Shown here piece by piece: positions 1 to 8,695 of a stretch of 58,420 nucleotides of DNA (the first letter of the stretch is position 1; each line of letters starts with the position of its first letter). The stretch is from NCBI RefSeq assembly GCF_014489845.1, contig NZ_JABURY010000017.1:1-58420 (forward strand). Direction: 5' to 3'. Source of the stretch: Frischella japonica (lineage in GTDB: Bacteria > Pseudomonadota > Gammaproteobacteria > Enterobacterales > Orbaceae). The position numbers and the translations under genes are program-made. Below the pieces are notes generated by a model that saw nothing but the letters and a program-made list of their open reading frames with translations, was not told where the DNA came from and searched no databases.

Positions 1-25
1 GCTCCGATTTTAACGGAGATTTTTA
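1..25 (+). terminator. Intrinsic terminator of a gene left of the window
   Basis: A 5-bp stem (CTCCG at 2-6 with CGGAG at 14-18) is followed directly by A and a run of T. It reads as a plus-strand terminator for a gene ending outside the window. Bases 26-235 hold no gene; they are very AT-rich and probably carry the srmB promoter. Confidence 0.5.
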
Positions 26-235
26 ATAACTATGTAAATCTTACATCTGAATAAAATATCGTAACATTCTATTATCAACATAAGATGGAGTGATGAATTA
101 TTGTTATTTTCTATAAAATTGGACTGGTTTGATGGTAATAATCGTTTGTGATAATAATAATCACGAATTAAATATACCTTAATATTAACACCGTTATGTT
201 ATAGTATGCATTTTATTAGATACAGTAATACGATG

Positions 236-1531
236 ATGACAAATAACGATTTTTCAAATCTTGAGCTTGATGAGCTTTTAATAAAGAGCCTGAATCAGCA
301 AAATTTCACTACTCCAACCACAATCCAATTACAAACCATCCCGCATGCACTTGATAATCGGGATATCCTAGGCTCTGCGCCAACTGGTACTGGAAAGACC
401 TTAGCCTATTTAATTCCTGCTGTGCAACATTTATTAGATTTTCCACGAAGAAAACCAGGACCACCAAGAATATTAATTCTTACCCCAACGCGTGAGCTAG
501 CCATGCAGGTTGCTGAACAAGCTAAATTACTCACACAATTTACCACTTTAAGTATTGCAACGATTACCGGTGGTGTGGCGTATATGAATCATGCCGAAAT
601 TTTCAGTAAAAATCAGGATATTGTTATTGCCACTACCGGACGCCTTCTCCAATACATCAAAGAAGAAAATTTTGATTGTCGAGCTGTAGAAATGTTAATT
701 CTTGATGAAGCTGATCGCATGTTAGACATGGGGTTTGCGCAAGATGTGGAAACGATTTCCGCTGAAACACGTTGGCGCACACAAACCTTATTATTTTCAG
801 CCACACTTGAAGGGCAAGGTTTATATGATTTTGCTAAGCGAATTCTTAATGATCCCGTAGAAATTCATGCTGAACCTTCACGCAAAGAACGTAAAAAAAT
901 CTTTCAATACTATTACCGAGCTGATGATCTTAAACATAAGACAGCAATTTTGGTTCATTTACTCAATCAGCCTGAAGTCACTAAAAGTGTTATTTTTGTC
1001 CGTAAACGTGAACGGGTGCATGAACTGGTTAGTTGGTTAAATGCAGAGAATATTCGTTGTTGTTATCTTGAAGGGGAAATGGTACAAGCAAAACGTAATG
1101 AAGCGATTAAACGTATGATGAACAACACCGTTAATGTTTTGGTAGCTACTGACGTTGCTTCGCGCGGATTAGATTTTGATGATATCACTCACGTGATTAA
1201 TTTCGATATGCCAAAAACAGCCGATGTTTATTTACATCGTATTGGTCGTACCGCACGAGCAGGTAAAAAAGGAACTGCCATTTCGTTAGTTGAAGCTCAC
1301 GATTATGAATTAATGAAAAAGATTGAAAGATATACACATGAATCATTAATTTTAAGGGTAATTGATGAATTAAGACCAAAAACCAAACCCCCTAAGATCG
1401 CTAGGAAGAAAAAACCGTCAGAAAAGGCTAAAGCTAAGAAAGAAGCACAAAAAAAAGAGGTAAAAAAGAAAAAACAGCGTCATCGTGATACTAAAAACAT
1501 CGGCAAACCTAAGAAAAAATTATCAATCTAA
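236..1531 (+). CDS. srmB: ATP-dependent RNA helicase SrmB (DEAD-box)
   Basis: DEAD-box RNA helicase that helps assemble the 50S ribosomal subunit at an early step. The 431-residue protein carries the Q-motif region, Walker A APTGTGKT (about residues 48-55), PTREL, the DEAD box in LDEADRML (about 157), SAT in LFSATLEG, and the motif VI segment HRIGRTARAG. The C-terminal ~50 residues are a lysine-rich RNA-binding tail, as in E. coli SrmB, which it matches along its whole length including the end HRDTKNIGK. The frame is open upstream to 206, but the start at 236 (MTNNDFSNLELDE) matches the family N-terminus. Monocistronic as far as can be seen. Confidence 0.95.
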   Translation: MTNNDFSNLELDELLIKSLNQQNFTTPTTIQLQTIPHALDNRDILGSAPTGTGKTLAYLIPAVQHLLDFPRRKPGPPRILILTPTRELAMQVAEQAKLLTQFTTLSIATITGGVAYMNHAEIFSKNQDIVIATTGRLLQYIKEENFDCRAVEMLILDEADRMLDMGFAQDVETISAETRWRTQTLLFSATLEGQGLYDFAKRILNDPVEIHAEPSRKERKKIFQYYYRADDLKHKTAILVHLLNQPEVTKSVIFVRKRERVHELVSWLNAENIRCCYLEGEMVQAKRNEAIKRMMNNTVNVLVATDVASRGLDFDDITHVINFDMPKTADVYLHRIGRTARAGKKGTAISLVEAHDYELMKKIERYTHESLILRVIDELRPKTKPPKIARKKKPSEKAKAKKEAQKKEVKKKKQRHRDTKNIGKPKKKLSI

Positions 1532-1681
1532 CAAAATTGATAGACTTAACTTATGAAATTGATTGTTTTAACCGTGTTGGCTATCACATTTTGAACGTTA
1601 TAATGTAGCTACATTATGGATATTGTTACAGCATTTTTGACTTTATCCTTACATAATAAAAAAACTTAGGAGCTCAATATT

Positions 1682-2284
1682 ATGACATTAGTTACTCGCA
1701 AAGCCCCCGACTTTACCTCTTCTGCTGTATTAGGTAATGGTGAAATCGTTAATAATTTTAACTTTGCTAATTTCACTAAAGATAAATATGCTGTTGTTTT
1801 CTTTTGGCCAATGGATTTCACATTTGTTTGTCCTTCTGAAATTATTGCGTTTGACCACCGCTTAGAAGAATTTAAAAAACGTGGCGTTGAAGTAATTGGT
1901 ATTTCAATGGATTCTGAATTTGTCCACAATGCATGGCGTAAAACACCACAAAGTGAAGGTGGTATCGGTGAAGTTAAATTCCCAATTATCGCTGATGTTA
2001 AACACTCTATCATGCAAGCTTATGGGATAGAACATCCTGAAGCCGGTGTTGCATTACGTGCCTCATTCTTTATCGACAAATCTGGTATTGTACGTCATGA
2101 AACCGTTAATGATTTACCAATTGGTCGTAATATTGATGAAATGTTACGTATAGTTGATGCTTTCCAATTCCATGAGGAACATGGCGAAGTATGCCCGGCA
2201 CAATGGTCTAAAGGTAAGCAAGGTATGAAAGGCAGCCCAGATGGTGTAGCCAGTTACTTAAAACAGCATGCTGGAGAACTTTAA
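1682..2284 (+). CDS. Typical 2-Cys peroxiredoxin (AhpC/Prx1 type)
   Basis: Thiol peroxidase that reduces hydrogen peroxide and organic peroxides in the cytosol. The 200-residue protein has the peroxidatic cysteine in FTFVCPSE (about residue 50) and the resolving cysteine in GEVCPAQW (about 170), so both cysteines of the typical 2-Cys cycle are present. It is longer than E. coli AhpC (187) and closer to the Prx1/Tsa-like branch. AGGAG at 1668-1672 sits 9 nt before the ATG. It stands alone between srmB and rimO and is closed by a strong terminator. No AhpF-like reductase is adjacent, so its electron donor (thioredoxin or other) cannot be told from here. Confidence 0.93.
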   Translation: MTLVTRKAPDFTSSAVLGNGEIVNNFNFANFTKDKYAVVFFWPMDFTFVCPSEIIAFDHRLEEFKKRGVEVIGISMDSEFVHNAWRKTPQSEGGIGEVKFPIIADVKHSIMQAYGIEHPEAGVALRASFFIDKSGIVRHETVNDLPIGRNIDEMLRIVDAFQFHEEHGEVCPAQWSKGKQGMKGSPDGVASYLKQHAGEL

Positions 2285-2320
2285 TTATTTCACCCTAATT
2301 TAAAGTTTTTATTTTTTAGT

Positions 2321-2351
2321 AAAACCGGAATCTGTATTCCGGTTTTTTTAT
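2321..2351 (+). terminator. Intrinsic terminator after the peroxiredoxin gene
   Basis: Perfect 11-bp stem (AAAACCGGAAT with ATTCCGGTTTT, loop CTGT) running into seven T. It lies 37 nt after the peroxiredoxin stop codon. Confidence 0.9.
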
Positions 2352-2546
2352 TTCACTATACCCTCACGTCTCTTATTTTAATAACCTTCTAAGCTTAATG
2401 AGATAAAATACTAGTTAGGTAAAATGAGTTATTAAAATTTGTAAAGATTTTAAATAGTGAAGCGATTTTTTTATGTTAGAATAGCCACGTTTCCAATCCA
2501 TTATAACATTTCGATTTTTAATGATTTTATTATAAATAGTTTACTT

Positions 2547-3875
2547 ATGAGCAATTTATCTCCTACAATTGGGTTTGTCAGTCTTGGCTGCCCTAAAAAT
2601 CTCGTTGATTCTGAAAGAATTTTAACTGAATTAAGAACACAAGGTTATCAGGTGGTTCCTTCTTATGATAATGCCGACTTAGTGATCGTAAATACATGTG
2701 GTTTTATTGATAGTGCTGTTCAAGAATCCTTGGAAGCTATTGGCGAGGCATTAAATGAAAATGGCAAGGTCATCGTGACTGGTTGCCTTGGTGCGAAAGA
2801 AGATCAAATAAGAACGGTTCACCCAAAAGTGTTAGAAATTTCTGGACCACATAGTTATGAGTCGGTACTAAATCATGTCAATAAATATGTGCCAAAACCA
2901 GAATTTAATCCATACACCAGTTTAATTCCGCAACAAGGTGTAAAACTAACCCCTAAACACTATGCTTATTTAAAGATTTCAGAAGGTTGTAATCATCGTT
3001 GTACATTCTGCATAATTCCTTCTTTACGTGGTGATATGGTAAGTCGTAACATCGGTAATGTACTCGATGAAGCAAAGCGTTTGGCGGATAGTGGGGTGCG
3101 TGAACTTTTAGTCATTGCTCAAGACACTTCGGCCTATGGCGTAGATACTAAAAATCGGCTAGGATTTTGGAATGGTATGCCAGTGAAAACCGATATCCAA
3201 CATTTATGTGAACAACTAGCAAAACTGGGAATCTGGGTAAGATTGCATTATGTTTATCCCTATCCAAGTGTCGATAATCTCATTCCATTAATGGCGGAAG
3301 GAAAAATCTTACCTTATTTGGATGTCCCCTTACAACACGCGAGTCCAACAGTATTAAAATCTATGAAGCGCCCAGGAACCATTGAAAAAACACTGGAACG
3401 AATTCATAAATGGCGTGAAATTTGTCCGGATATCACGTTACGTTCCACCTTTATCGTTGGTTACCCAGGCGAAACAGATCATGATTTTCAACTATTGTTA
3501 GACTTTTTGTCTGCCGCACAACTTGATCGGGTCGGATGTTTTACCTATAGTCCTATTGATGGTGCAATGGCAAATCAATTACCAGATCAAATATCTGAAG
3601 ATATTAAACAAGAACGTTATCATCAGTTTATGCAACTGCAACAAACCATCTCAACGACAAAACTCGCCAATAAGATCGGTAAAATTATGCCGGTTATTAT
3701 TGATGAAGTCGATGATGAAGGTGCTATTGGACGAACCATGGCAGATGCACCAGAAATTGATGGTGTTGTTTATTTAAATGATGAACAGTCTGTTAAAGTG
3801 GGAGATATTGTAAATGTCAAAATTGAACATTCTGACGAATACGATCTATGGGGGACGTTTGTTCCAAACAATTAA
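2547..3875 (+). CDS. rimO: Ribosomal protein uS12 methylthiotransferase RimO
   Basis: Radical-SAM enzyme that adds a methylthio group to an aspartate of ribosomal protein S12. The 442-residue protein shows the N-terminal MTTase domain ([12 protein letters not shown], then NTCGFID and GCLGA), the radical-SAM cluster motif CNHRCTFC near residue 150, and a C-terminal TRAM domain (about 375-442). The open frame starts at 2457, but the 30 extra residues are not family-like; ATG 2547 gives [18 protein letters not shown], the usual start. No good ribosome site precedes it. The stop is 11 nt before the mdtK start, so the two may be co-transcribed. Confidence 0.95.
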   Translation: MSNLSPTIGFVSLGCPKNLVDSERILTELRTQGYQVVPSYDNADLVIVNTCGFIDSAVQESLEAIGEALNENGKVIVTGCLGAKEDQIRTVHPKVLEISGPHSYESVLNHVNKYVPKPEFNPYTSLIPQQGVKLTPKHYAYLKISEGCNHRCTFCIIPSLRGDMVSRNIGNVLDEAKRLADSGVRELLVIAQDTSAYGVDTKNRLGFWNGMPVKTDIQHLCEQLAKLGIWVRLHYVYPYPSVDNLIPLMAEGKILPYLDVPLQHASPTVLKSMKRPGTIEKTLERIHKWREICPDITLRSTFIVGYPGETDHDFQLLLDFLSAAQLDRVGCFTYSPIDGAMANQLPDQISEDIKQERYHQFMQLQQTISTTKLANKIGKIMPVIIDEVDDEGAIGRTMADAPEIDGVVYLNDEQSVKVGDIVNVKIEHSDEYDLWGTFVPNN

Positions 3876-3886
3876 GTAACCAACTT

Positions 3887-5293
3887 ATGAAATATTCTTA
3901 TAAAAACGAGACGAAAACTCTTATTAAATTATCAATTCCAGTCATCTTTGCGCAAATTGCGCAAACTGGAATTACTTTTGTCGATACGATTTTAGCAGGG
4001 CATTACACTGACAATAATGGTGATAGTGATGTAGCGTTATCGGGTGTTGCTCTTGGTGTATCAATTTGGTTACCGACCATCTTATTTGGTCAGGGTCTAT
4101 TATCGGTATTAACACCGATCATTGCCAATTTAAATGGAGCGGGTAAACGTCAACAAATTGCCGATCATACGCGACAAGGTTTAGTTATAGCCACTTTGCT
4201 ATCAATAATACTAATGACACTTTTATATCACTCAGATAAAATTATCGCATTGCGCAATGGCGCAGATAATGAGATTAATCCCGAAATGATGCATGTGGCA
4301 GTTTATTTTCTGCGTTCGATTATGTGGGGTGTACCTGGGTTTCTCTATTTCTTAGTCTATCGTTTTCAATGCGAAGGGCTATCTAATACTAATCCAACCA
4401 TGTATGTGATGTTTATCGCACTCTTGGCCAATATTCCAATCAATTATGTATTAATTTATGGAAAATTAGGCTTACCTGCATTTGGTGGAATCGGTTGTGG
4501 TATTACTGGCGCAATCGTATTTTGGTTAATGTTTATTTTGATTAAGTGTTATACTGCAACGACCCCCACTCAAAAAGATATTCGCCAAACGCCTTTTACA
4601 CAACTCTTTGAGTTCCAGATCTTAAAACGCATCATCGTATTGGGTATCCCTCTCGCTCTTGCTTATTTTTTCGAGGTCAGCCTATTTGCCATCATCGCAC
4701 TTATGATCGCACCTTTAGGTAAAGATATCGTCGCAAGTCACCAAATCGTGTTCGCTTTAAGTAGCATGACCTTTACACTTCCATTAGCATTGGGTGTTGC
4801 TACCAGTATTCGAGTTGGTTATTTATTAGGGAAACAACAACCATTATTAGCCAAACGGACGGCCTATGTCAGTTTAACGATTGCACTTTTGCTATCATTA
4901 ACAGTTGCCATTTTGTTAGTGGTGTTTAAACGCTTTTTTATTATCTGTTTTACCAATGATCTGAATATCATTGAATTAAGCCTACCATTAATTATTTTAT
5001 TGGCTATTTATCAAGTCTTTGATTATCTGCAAGTAACGGCCAGTAACGTTTTACGTGGTTATAAAGACACCAAGAGCATCTTTTATATCACTTTCATATC
5101 TTACTGGGGCATTGGTTTACCACTAGGCTACATCTTAGGATTAACCAATTGGATTACCGAACCAATGGGAGCTGCCGGCTTTTGGATGAGTATTATCTTT
5201 GGCTTATTATTTGCAGCGGTATTACTAATTGGTCGTATGATAATGATTCAACGACAACCTAGCGACAAAATCTTGATGCAAGCAAATCAATAA
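3887..5293 (+). CDS. mdtK: MATE multidrug efflux transporter MdtK/NorM
   Basis: Cation-coupled multidrug exporter of the inner membrane with about 12 transmembrane helices. The 468-residue protein matches E. coli MdtK (457 aa) throughout, including AIPVILAQIAQT-like sequence at the start, SIWLPTILFGQGLL, the NIPINYVLIYG loop and GYKDTKSIFYITF in the second half. The frame is open from 3848 inside rimO, but ATG 3887 (MKYSYKNETKTL) starts at the family position, just before helix 1. It follows rimO by 11 nt and is closed by the hairpin at 5306. Confidence 0.93.
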   Translation: MKYSYKNETKTLIKLSIPVIFAQIAQTGITFVDTILAGHYTDNNGDSDVALSGVALGVSIWLPTILFGQGLLSVLTPIIANLNGAGKRQQIADHTRQGLVIATLLSIILMTLLYHSDKIIALRNGADNEINPEMMHVAVYFLRSIMWGVPGFLYFLVYRFQCEGLSNTNPTMYVMFIALLANIPINYVLIYGKLGLPAFGGIGCGITGAIVFWLMFILIKCYTATTPTQKDIRQTPFTQLFEFQILKRIIVLGIPLALAYFFEVSLFAIIALMIAPLGKDIVASHQIVFALSSMTFTLPLALGVATSIRVGYLLGKQQPLLAKRTAYVSLTIALLLSLTVAILLVVFKRFFIICFTNDLNIIELSLPLIILLAIYQVFDYLQVTASNVLRGYKDTKSIFYITFISYWGIGLPLGYILGLTNWITEPMGAAGFWMSIIFGLLFAAVLLIGRMIMIQRQPSDKILMQANQ

Positions 5294-5305
5294 AATCTCA
5301 TTCAG

Positions 5306-5338
5306 GCTTGTTTGTATTATAAACAAACAAGCTTGTTT
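5306..5338 (+). terminator. Intrinsic terminator after mdtK
   Basis: Ten-bp stem (GCTTGTTTGT with ACAAACAAGC) followed by the T-rich TTGTTTGAT, 12 nt past the mdtK stop. The U tract is interrupted, so strength is moderate. Confidence 0.6.
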
Positions 5339-5435
5339 GATGATAAAAACAGCAATTTTTAATTTTTTTACTTGCCAGTTGGACTTAATATCGTTAATAT
5401 TTGCGCCTATAGTTACTGATTAACAAATTATTTAT

Positions 5436-5512
5436 ACGCCCGTAGCTCAGTTGGTTAGAGCATCACCTTGACATGGTGGGGGTCAGTGGTTCGAGTCCAC
5501 CCGGGCGTACCA
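5436..5512 (+). tRNA. tRNA-Val (anticodon GAC)
   Basis: A 77-nt cloverleaf: acceptor ACGCCCG pairs with CGGGCGT, D-arm GCTCAGTTGGTTAGAGC, anticodon arm with loop TTGACAT (anticodon GAC) closed by TCACC/GGTGG, T-arm with GGTTCGAGTCC, and an encoded CCA end. Close in sequence to E. coli tRNA-Val2. The DNA behind it (5513-8560) is accessory, so its 3' end may have served as an integration target; no repeated copy of the 3' end was seen downstream. Confidence 0.97.
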
Positions 5513-5653
5513 TCCTAAAGCCTTATATCAAAAAATTTTGAATAAAATCTTATATGATCTAGATTTTATATTTTGGCTAGACGGTTACACCATAAAATAA
5601 CCATTACCGCTATTTAAAGCCTTCCAACCTTATCATTTAGAAAATTATGCTCA

Positions 5654-5911
5654 ATGTTTGTTAACACATCCATTGCGTTAATATTGCTATTTCCTAGTTC
5701 TAATGTCCTAAATTTGACACAGGCGCTGCCCAAATCATTTTATTTTATCGATTCTATCGTTAGCTATTTATTAATGTTGTTATCAATGCAAATAGAATTA
5801 CTTGGTATTGCTGTTTTTGGTCGAGCCTTGGAAAATCACTTCATCAATATTAGAATAAAAAAGACACTGATACAAATAATGACCAATAAAAACCTTTTAA
5901 GAGAGTTTTAA
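5654..5911 (+). pseudogene. Fragment of a LysE/RhtB-type exporter (tentative)
   Basis: An 85-codon open frame with two hydrophobic segments. Its last 40 residues (ELLGIAVFGRALENHF, then INIRIKKTLIQIM) resemble the last membrane segment and basic tail of LysE/RhtB amino-acid exporters, where an aromatic/hydrophobic helix leads into an ARxLRRWL-like stretch. The N-terminal two thirds of such a protein are absent and no ribosome site is visible. I read it as a decayed remnant; it could also be an unrelated small membrane protein. Confidence 0.3.
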
Positions 5912-5931
5912 TTTGCTTTGGTAGTCAATAG

Positions 5932-6366
5932 TTATTTTATTCTTGTGCAATGCGTTAATATTTTAATTTTTTCATTATCTTCTGACTTATTATACGTTCT
6001 CGTAGATTCAATTATTAATTGATACTCATTGTCTGATATATATTCGAGCTTTCTAGATCCGACTATTTTCATATTACCTATAAAAGATTCAAAACGTCCA
6101 TTCATTTCGTTGAAATCCTGTTTTATTTCACCATCGCCATCAGTATATTCTACAAAAAGATTATCATCTTTTTTTAGATATTTAACGAATAATTCTGCAT
6201 AACCATCTTGGGGAGCATAATCTTGGAATACACCATTCTTCCATTTGGCAACTTGGTAATTAATATCACATATCCACTCCCCAACAAGCATATCTTCGGT
6301 TACTTTCTTCTCCTCACAGCCGGAAAAAACAAACCCAATTAATCCTAGCAATAAAATTCTTCTCAT
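5932..6366 (-). CDS. Small lipoprotein of unknown function (144 aa)
   Basis: Not recognised beyond its export signal. The protein begins MRRILLLGLIGFVFSGC, a short lipoprotein signal peptide with lipobox FSGC, so the mature form is expected to be lipidated at Cys16/17 and membrane-anchored. The mature part (KKVTEDMLVGEWICDI, later GRFESFIGNMKIVGSR) looks like a small beta-barrel-type domain in which GEW-C begins the first strand, similar in outline to many small exported proteins. It shares its signal-peptide style and orientation with the next lipoprotein gene, which may be an old duplicate at the N-terminus. Accessory-region gene. Confidence 0.65.
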   Translation of the reverse strand: MRRILLLGLIGFVFSGCEEKKVTEDMLVGEWICDINYQVAKWKNGVFQDYAPQDGYAELFVKYLKKDDNLFVEYTDGDGEIKQDFNEMNGRFESFIGNMKIVGSRKLEYISDNEYQLIIESTRTYNKSEDNEKIKILTHCTRIK

Positions 6367-6443
6367 ACCATCCCCATAATATTTAGGTAATGTTAAGAAA
6401 TCTATCCTTTAATATCAATTACAATTTAGATTGAACATCTGAA

Positions 6444-6782
6444 TCATTGAATAAATACTTGAGTTGCACTCCATGTATCATTTTTAACATTATATTTTAA
6501 ATCAACTGTATATTTATTATTCACCATGACACCAAAGCTATTTTTCGATTCTACATATCCATGAACACTATATTCACATATTTCTAATCCTTCTTTATCA
6601 ATATCTCCGTAAACATAAACAGCACTATCATCTATGTAAGGAAATACCGCGCTTGACGGATATTTCAATTTTTTCTTTACAAAGTTTTGAGACATTACGA
6701 AAGCCCCAACATCAGAATCACACTTATCACCACAGCCAGTTAAAAACAAACCAATCAGTCCAACTAAAAATATTCTTTTCAT
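6444..6782 (-). CDS. Small lipoprotein of unknown function (112 aa)
   Basis: Signal peptide MKRIFLVGLIGLFLTGC with lipobox LTGC. The mature part has the pattern SQNFVKKKLKYPSSAVFP, then YSVHGYVESKNSFGVMV and a closing NDTWSATQVFI. This pattern (K-L-K-x-P-S-x-A-x-F-P, then G-x-V-x-x-x-N-x-F-G) recurs in many uncharacterised small exported proteins and phage-encoded proteins; no function is known to me. A ribosome site (AAGGAGATGG-like on the minus strand) precedes the ATG. Upstream gene of the lipoprotein pair. Confidence 0.65.
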   Translation of the reverse strand: MKRIFLVGLIGLFLTGCGDKCDSDVGAFVMSQNFVKKKLKYPSSAVFPYIDDSAVYVYGDIDKEGLEICEYSVHGYVESKNSFGVMVNNKYTVDLKYNVKNDTWSATQVFIQ

Positions 6783-6918
6783 ACCATCTCCTTAAATTTT
6801 AAGTAATGATATGAAATTTCAGCCATTAAATCAATTATGCTAATATTAAATTCAATTTGTTTATACTATAATCAAATCACATATAAAAACATTTTAATTC
6901 AAGCCTCGAAAGTGAATA

Positions 6919-7334
6919 ATGAAAAAAAACGAACTTATAATTAAAAATACGCCAGACTACTACATTGCTAGAGAAAAAGTTAATGGTGAAATAATATCTA
7001 AACCAATCAGAAAAAAATAAGAGAGATCGTTTATGAAGTTATAGAATACGTAAAAGACGATGAAACTCAACAAGCAAGCAAGGTAAAACTAAATGATGCA
7101 AATGATGTCGTTTTTGACTTTTTTAAAAACGAATCAGATGATGTTATTGCATATATTCTAGATATGTATACAGAAGAATACACTGCGGTTGTTGAGGATG
7201 AGGCGAATAAAATAATTCATAAAACGGAAAAAATATTGGAGCAAGAAGAAGAGCAACAACAATCAGCTATGTTTATTACTTCCATTGCTGCAATGATTTT
7301 TCTTGCTGTTATTTTAATTTTAATAGTCAAATAA
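6919..7334 (+). pseudogene. Tail-anchored protein gene split by an A7 slippery site
   Basis: The first frame (6919-7020) encodes 33 residues and ends ...IRKK-stop at AGA AAA AAA TAA. Shifting back one base in the seven A (A AAA AAA, 7012-7018) opens a second frame to 7334. Joined, the protein would be about 138 residues: an N-terminal domain, an acidic middle (EYVKDDETQQAS, later KILEQEEEQQQS) and a C-terminal hydrophobic helix AMFITSIAAMIFLAVILILI, i.e. tail-anchored. Whether this is a dead gene, phase variation, a sequencing slip or programmed -1 frameshifting cannot be decided here. Function unknown. Confidence 0.55.
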
Positions 7335-7339
7335 AAACA

Positions 7340-7367
7340 ACTACTAAATCAATGACGATTTGGTAGT
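7340..7367 (+). terminator. Hairpin after the split gene
   Basis: Eleven-bp stem (ACTACTAAATC with GATTTGGTAGT, one G-T pair, loop AATGAC) just after the stop at 7334, followed by a T-rich but broken tract. Likely a weak terminator for the split gene. Confidence 0.45.
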
Positions 7368-7394
7368 CCTTTCTGGTTGTCGTTTCTTTTTAAT

Positions 7395-7967
7395 TTACAA
7401 TTTAGATTGAATATTAGTCGAATTTGACATAGCTTGCCAGACATCCCCCTGATGACTACTAATATCATTAGCGATTTCTTGCTTTACTGCTGTTTTGATA
7501 ATTTTATTTTCGTTGCGCTGTGATACTCTAACTTTCACTTTTCCCGCTACGCCATAATCAAGCAAACATCTGGCTATCATGATAATATTCTGAATTTTTA
7601 TTAACCCTTTTTTTGTTTTACTTGCAATTAGATGGGTAACATCATTTGAGCAACAACAGGTCAGCACTTTTCTTGCAACTTCAAGTTGAAGTGTTATTTT
7701 TTCATTGATGTAATTAATTACGTATTGATTTGGCTCTTTAAAGCGAGTTATTGCGTTATATGCATCATTAGAAAGCAGAACAGCATAGGCGTTAACTATC
7801 TCATGTGGTTCACCAAGTTTTGATAAGTTTTCAAATGAAGGAGTGAATACATAATCAATTTTTGTGTGCTCAATGTCCTATTTTTTTATTGAGATAACAA
7901 TTTTGCCTATATCTAATCTAATCACATTTAACCCTGTTTTTTGTTTGGTTGAGTTGAAGGAACTTCA
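7395..7967 (-). pseudogene. Decayed phage gene, DUF6246-like
   Basis: On the minus strand a frame runs from 7967 to 7395 but is cut by an in-frame TAG at 7878-7880. Downstream of the stop the sequence reads SFENLSKLGEPHEIVNAYAV, then CCCSNDVTHLI, then IIMIARCLLDYGVAGKVKVR. This order (G-x-P-x-EIV near the start, CC-x-x-DV in the middle, IIA-x-x-L-x-x-(H/Y)G near the end) matches prophage proteins of the DUF6246 family as I remember them. The longest piece uses a GTG at 7667. Without a clean start and with a nonsense codon it is read as prophage debris. Bases 7968-8100 hold no recognisable gene. Confidence 0.5.
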
Positions 7968-8102
7968 CCAGTAATTTTTATAGATTTAGATGAAGCACCT
8001 TAAATTCAAATGAGACCGACACAATATCACGAGCTATTGTGTAGTTGTGTGCGTGTCTAGCATTGCTAGCGATTCGATATTAAGTCTATACTCAAAATTT
8101 GA

Positions 8103-8140
8103 CCATAAAAAAACCATGGCAAAGAAACCATGGCATTTAA
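8103..8140 (-). terminator. Minus-strand terminator of the 99-aa lipoprotein gene
   Basis: Two CCATGG boxes about 8 nt apart pair with each other; on the minus strand the hairpin is flanked by AAATG on the 5' side and seven T on the 3' side. It lies 20 nt past the stop of the 8160-8459 gene. Confidence 0.75.
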
Positions 8141-8159
8141 CTAGCTTGAAAATTTTTTA

Positions 8160-8459
8160 CTATGGATTATTTTTACCATACTCTTCTATGATTTCTTTTG
8201 CTGTTTTACCGTTTAGTTTTTCTTTCAATATTTGCTGAATTTTGTCTTCATCGTTTCCTACTTGAAAACTAGCCGCAACAACAACTCCTATTATTGCTCT
8301 ATTGAAATTATCCTTATCTTGTTCCTCTAATGTTGCAGATATTTCTTTCATTGATTCTTGAAATGCTGACTTAGATGAAGCATCAATTTTTGGTAAGCCT
8401 TCACCACATCCAACTAAAATAAAACTAACGACTAATACAGTTAATAGCTTCCTAAACAT
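8160..8459 (-). CDS. Small lipoprotein, DUF6694-like
   Basis: A 99-residue protein starting MFRKLLTVLVVSFILVGC, a lipoprotein signal with lipobox LVGC. The rest is mostly helical and charged: LPKIDASSKSAFQESMKEIS, a hydrophobic middle GVVVAASFQVG and the C-terminus LNGKTAKEIIEEYGK. The closing L-N-G-K-T-A-x-E-I-I is the pattern I associate with DUF6694 lipoproteins of proteobacteria; their role is unknown. AGGAAAT precedes the ATG on the minus strand and a clear terminator follows, so this is an intact single-gene unit. Confidence 0.65.
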   Translation of the reverse strand: MFRKLLTVLVVSFILVGCGEGLPKIDASSKSAFQESMKEISATLEEQDKDNFNRAIIGVVVAASFQVGNDEDKIQQILKEKLNGKTAKEIIEEYGKNNP

Positions 8460-8534
8460 ATATAATTTCCTTTTTATAGTAGATTGTTAGTAATTATACA
8501 TAATTAATCGATTAATAAACAAGGCAAGCTGATG

Positions 8535-8590
8535 GTTTTTAAACGCAACTTTATGCCACCTATATTCTGCGGCGCAGGTCTATGAATATA
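8535..8590 (+). repeat. Dispersed degenerate repeat, copy 1 (partial)
   Basis: GTTTTTAAACGCAACTT, then a palindromic core TTCTGCGGCGCAG. The same order (GTTTTTAA.CGCAA, about 20 nt, TTCTGCGACGCAG) is found at 10566-10610. The stretch 8460-8695 holds no gene. Confidence 0.4.
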
Positions 8591-8695
8591 GACTATCAAG
8601 GGCTCGCTACCCGTTGAATCTGCTATAGAATAACTATTGTATTTTCGCTATTAATGCCAGAAACAGCTATCATTGTTGAGAAAATTAAATAACAT

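Noticed and set aside
7878-7888. Seven-A run followed by TAG in the DUF6246-like remnant as a second programmed frameshift site
   Set aside because: The -1 frame meets a stop after three codons, and the downstream protein continues in the zero frame; this is a plain nonsense mutation.
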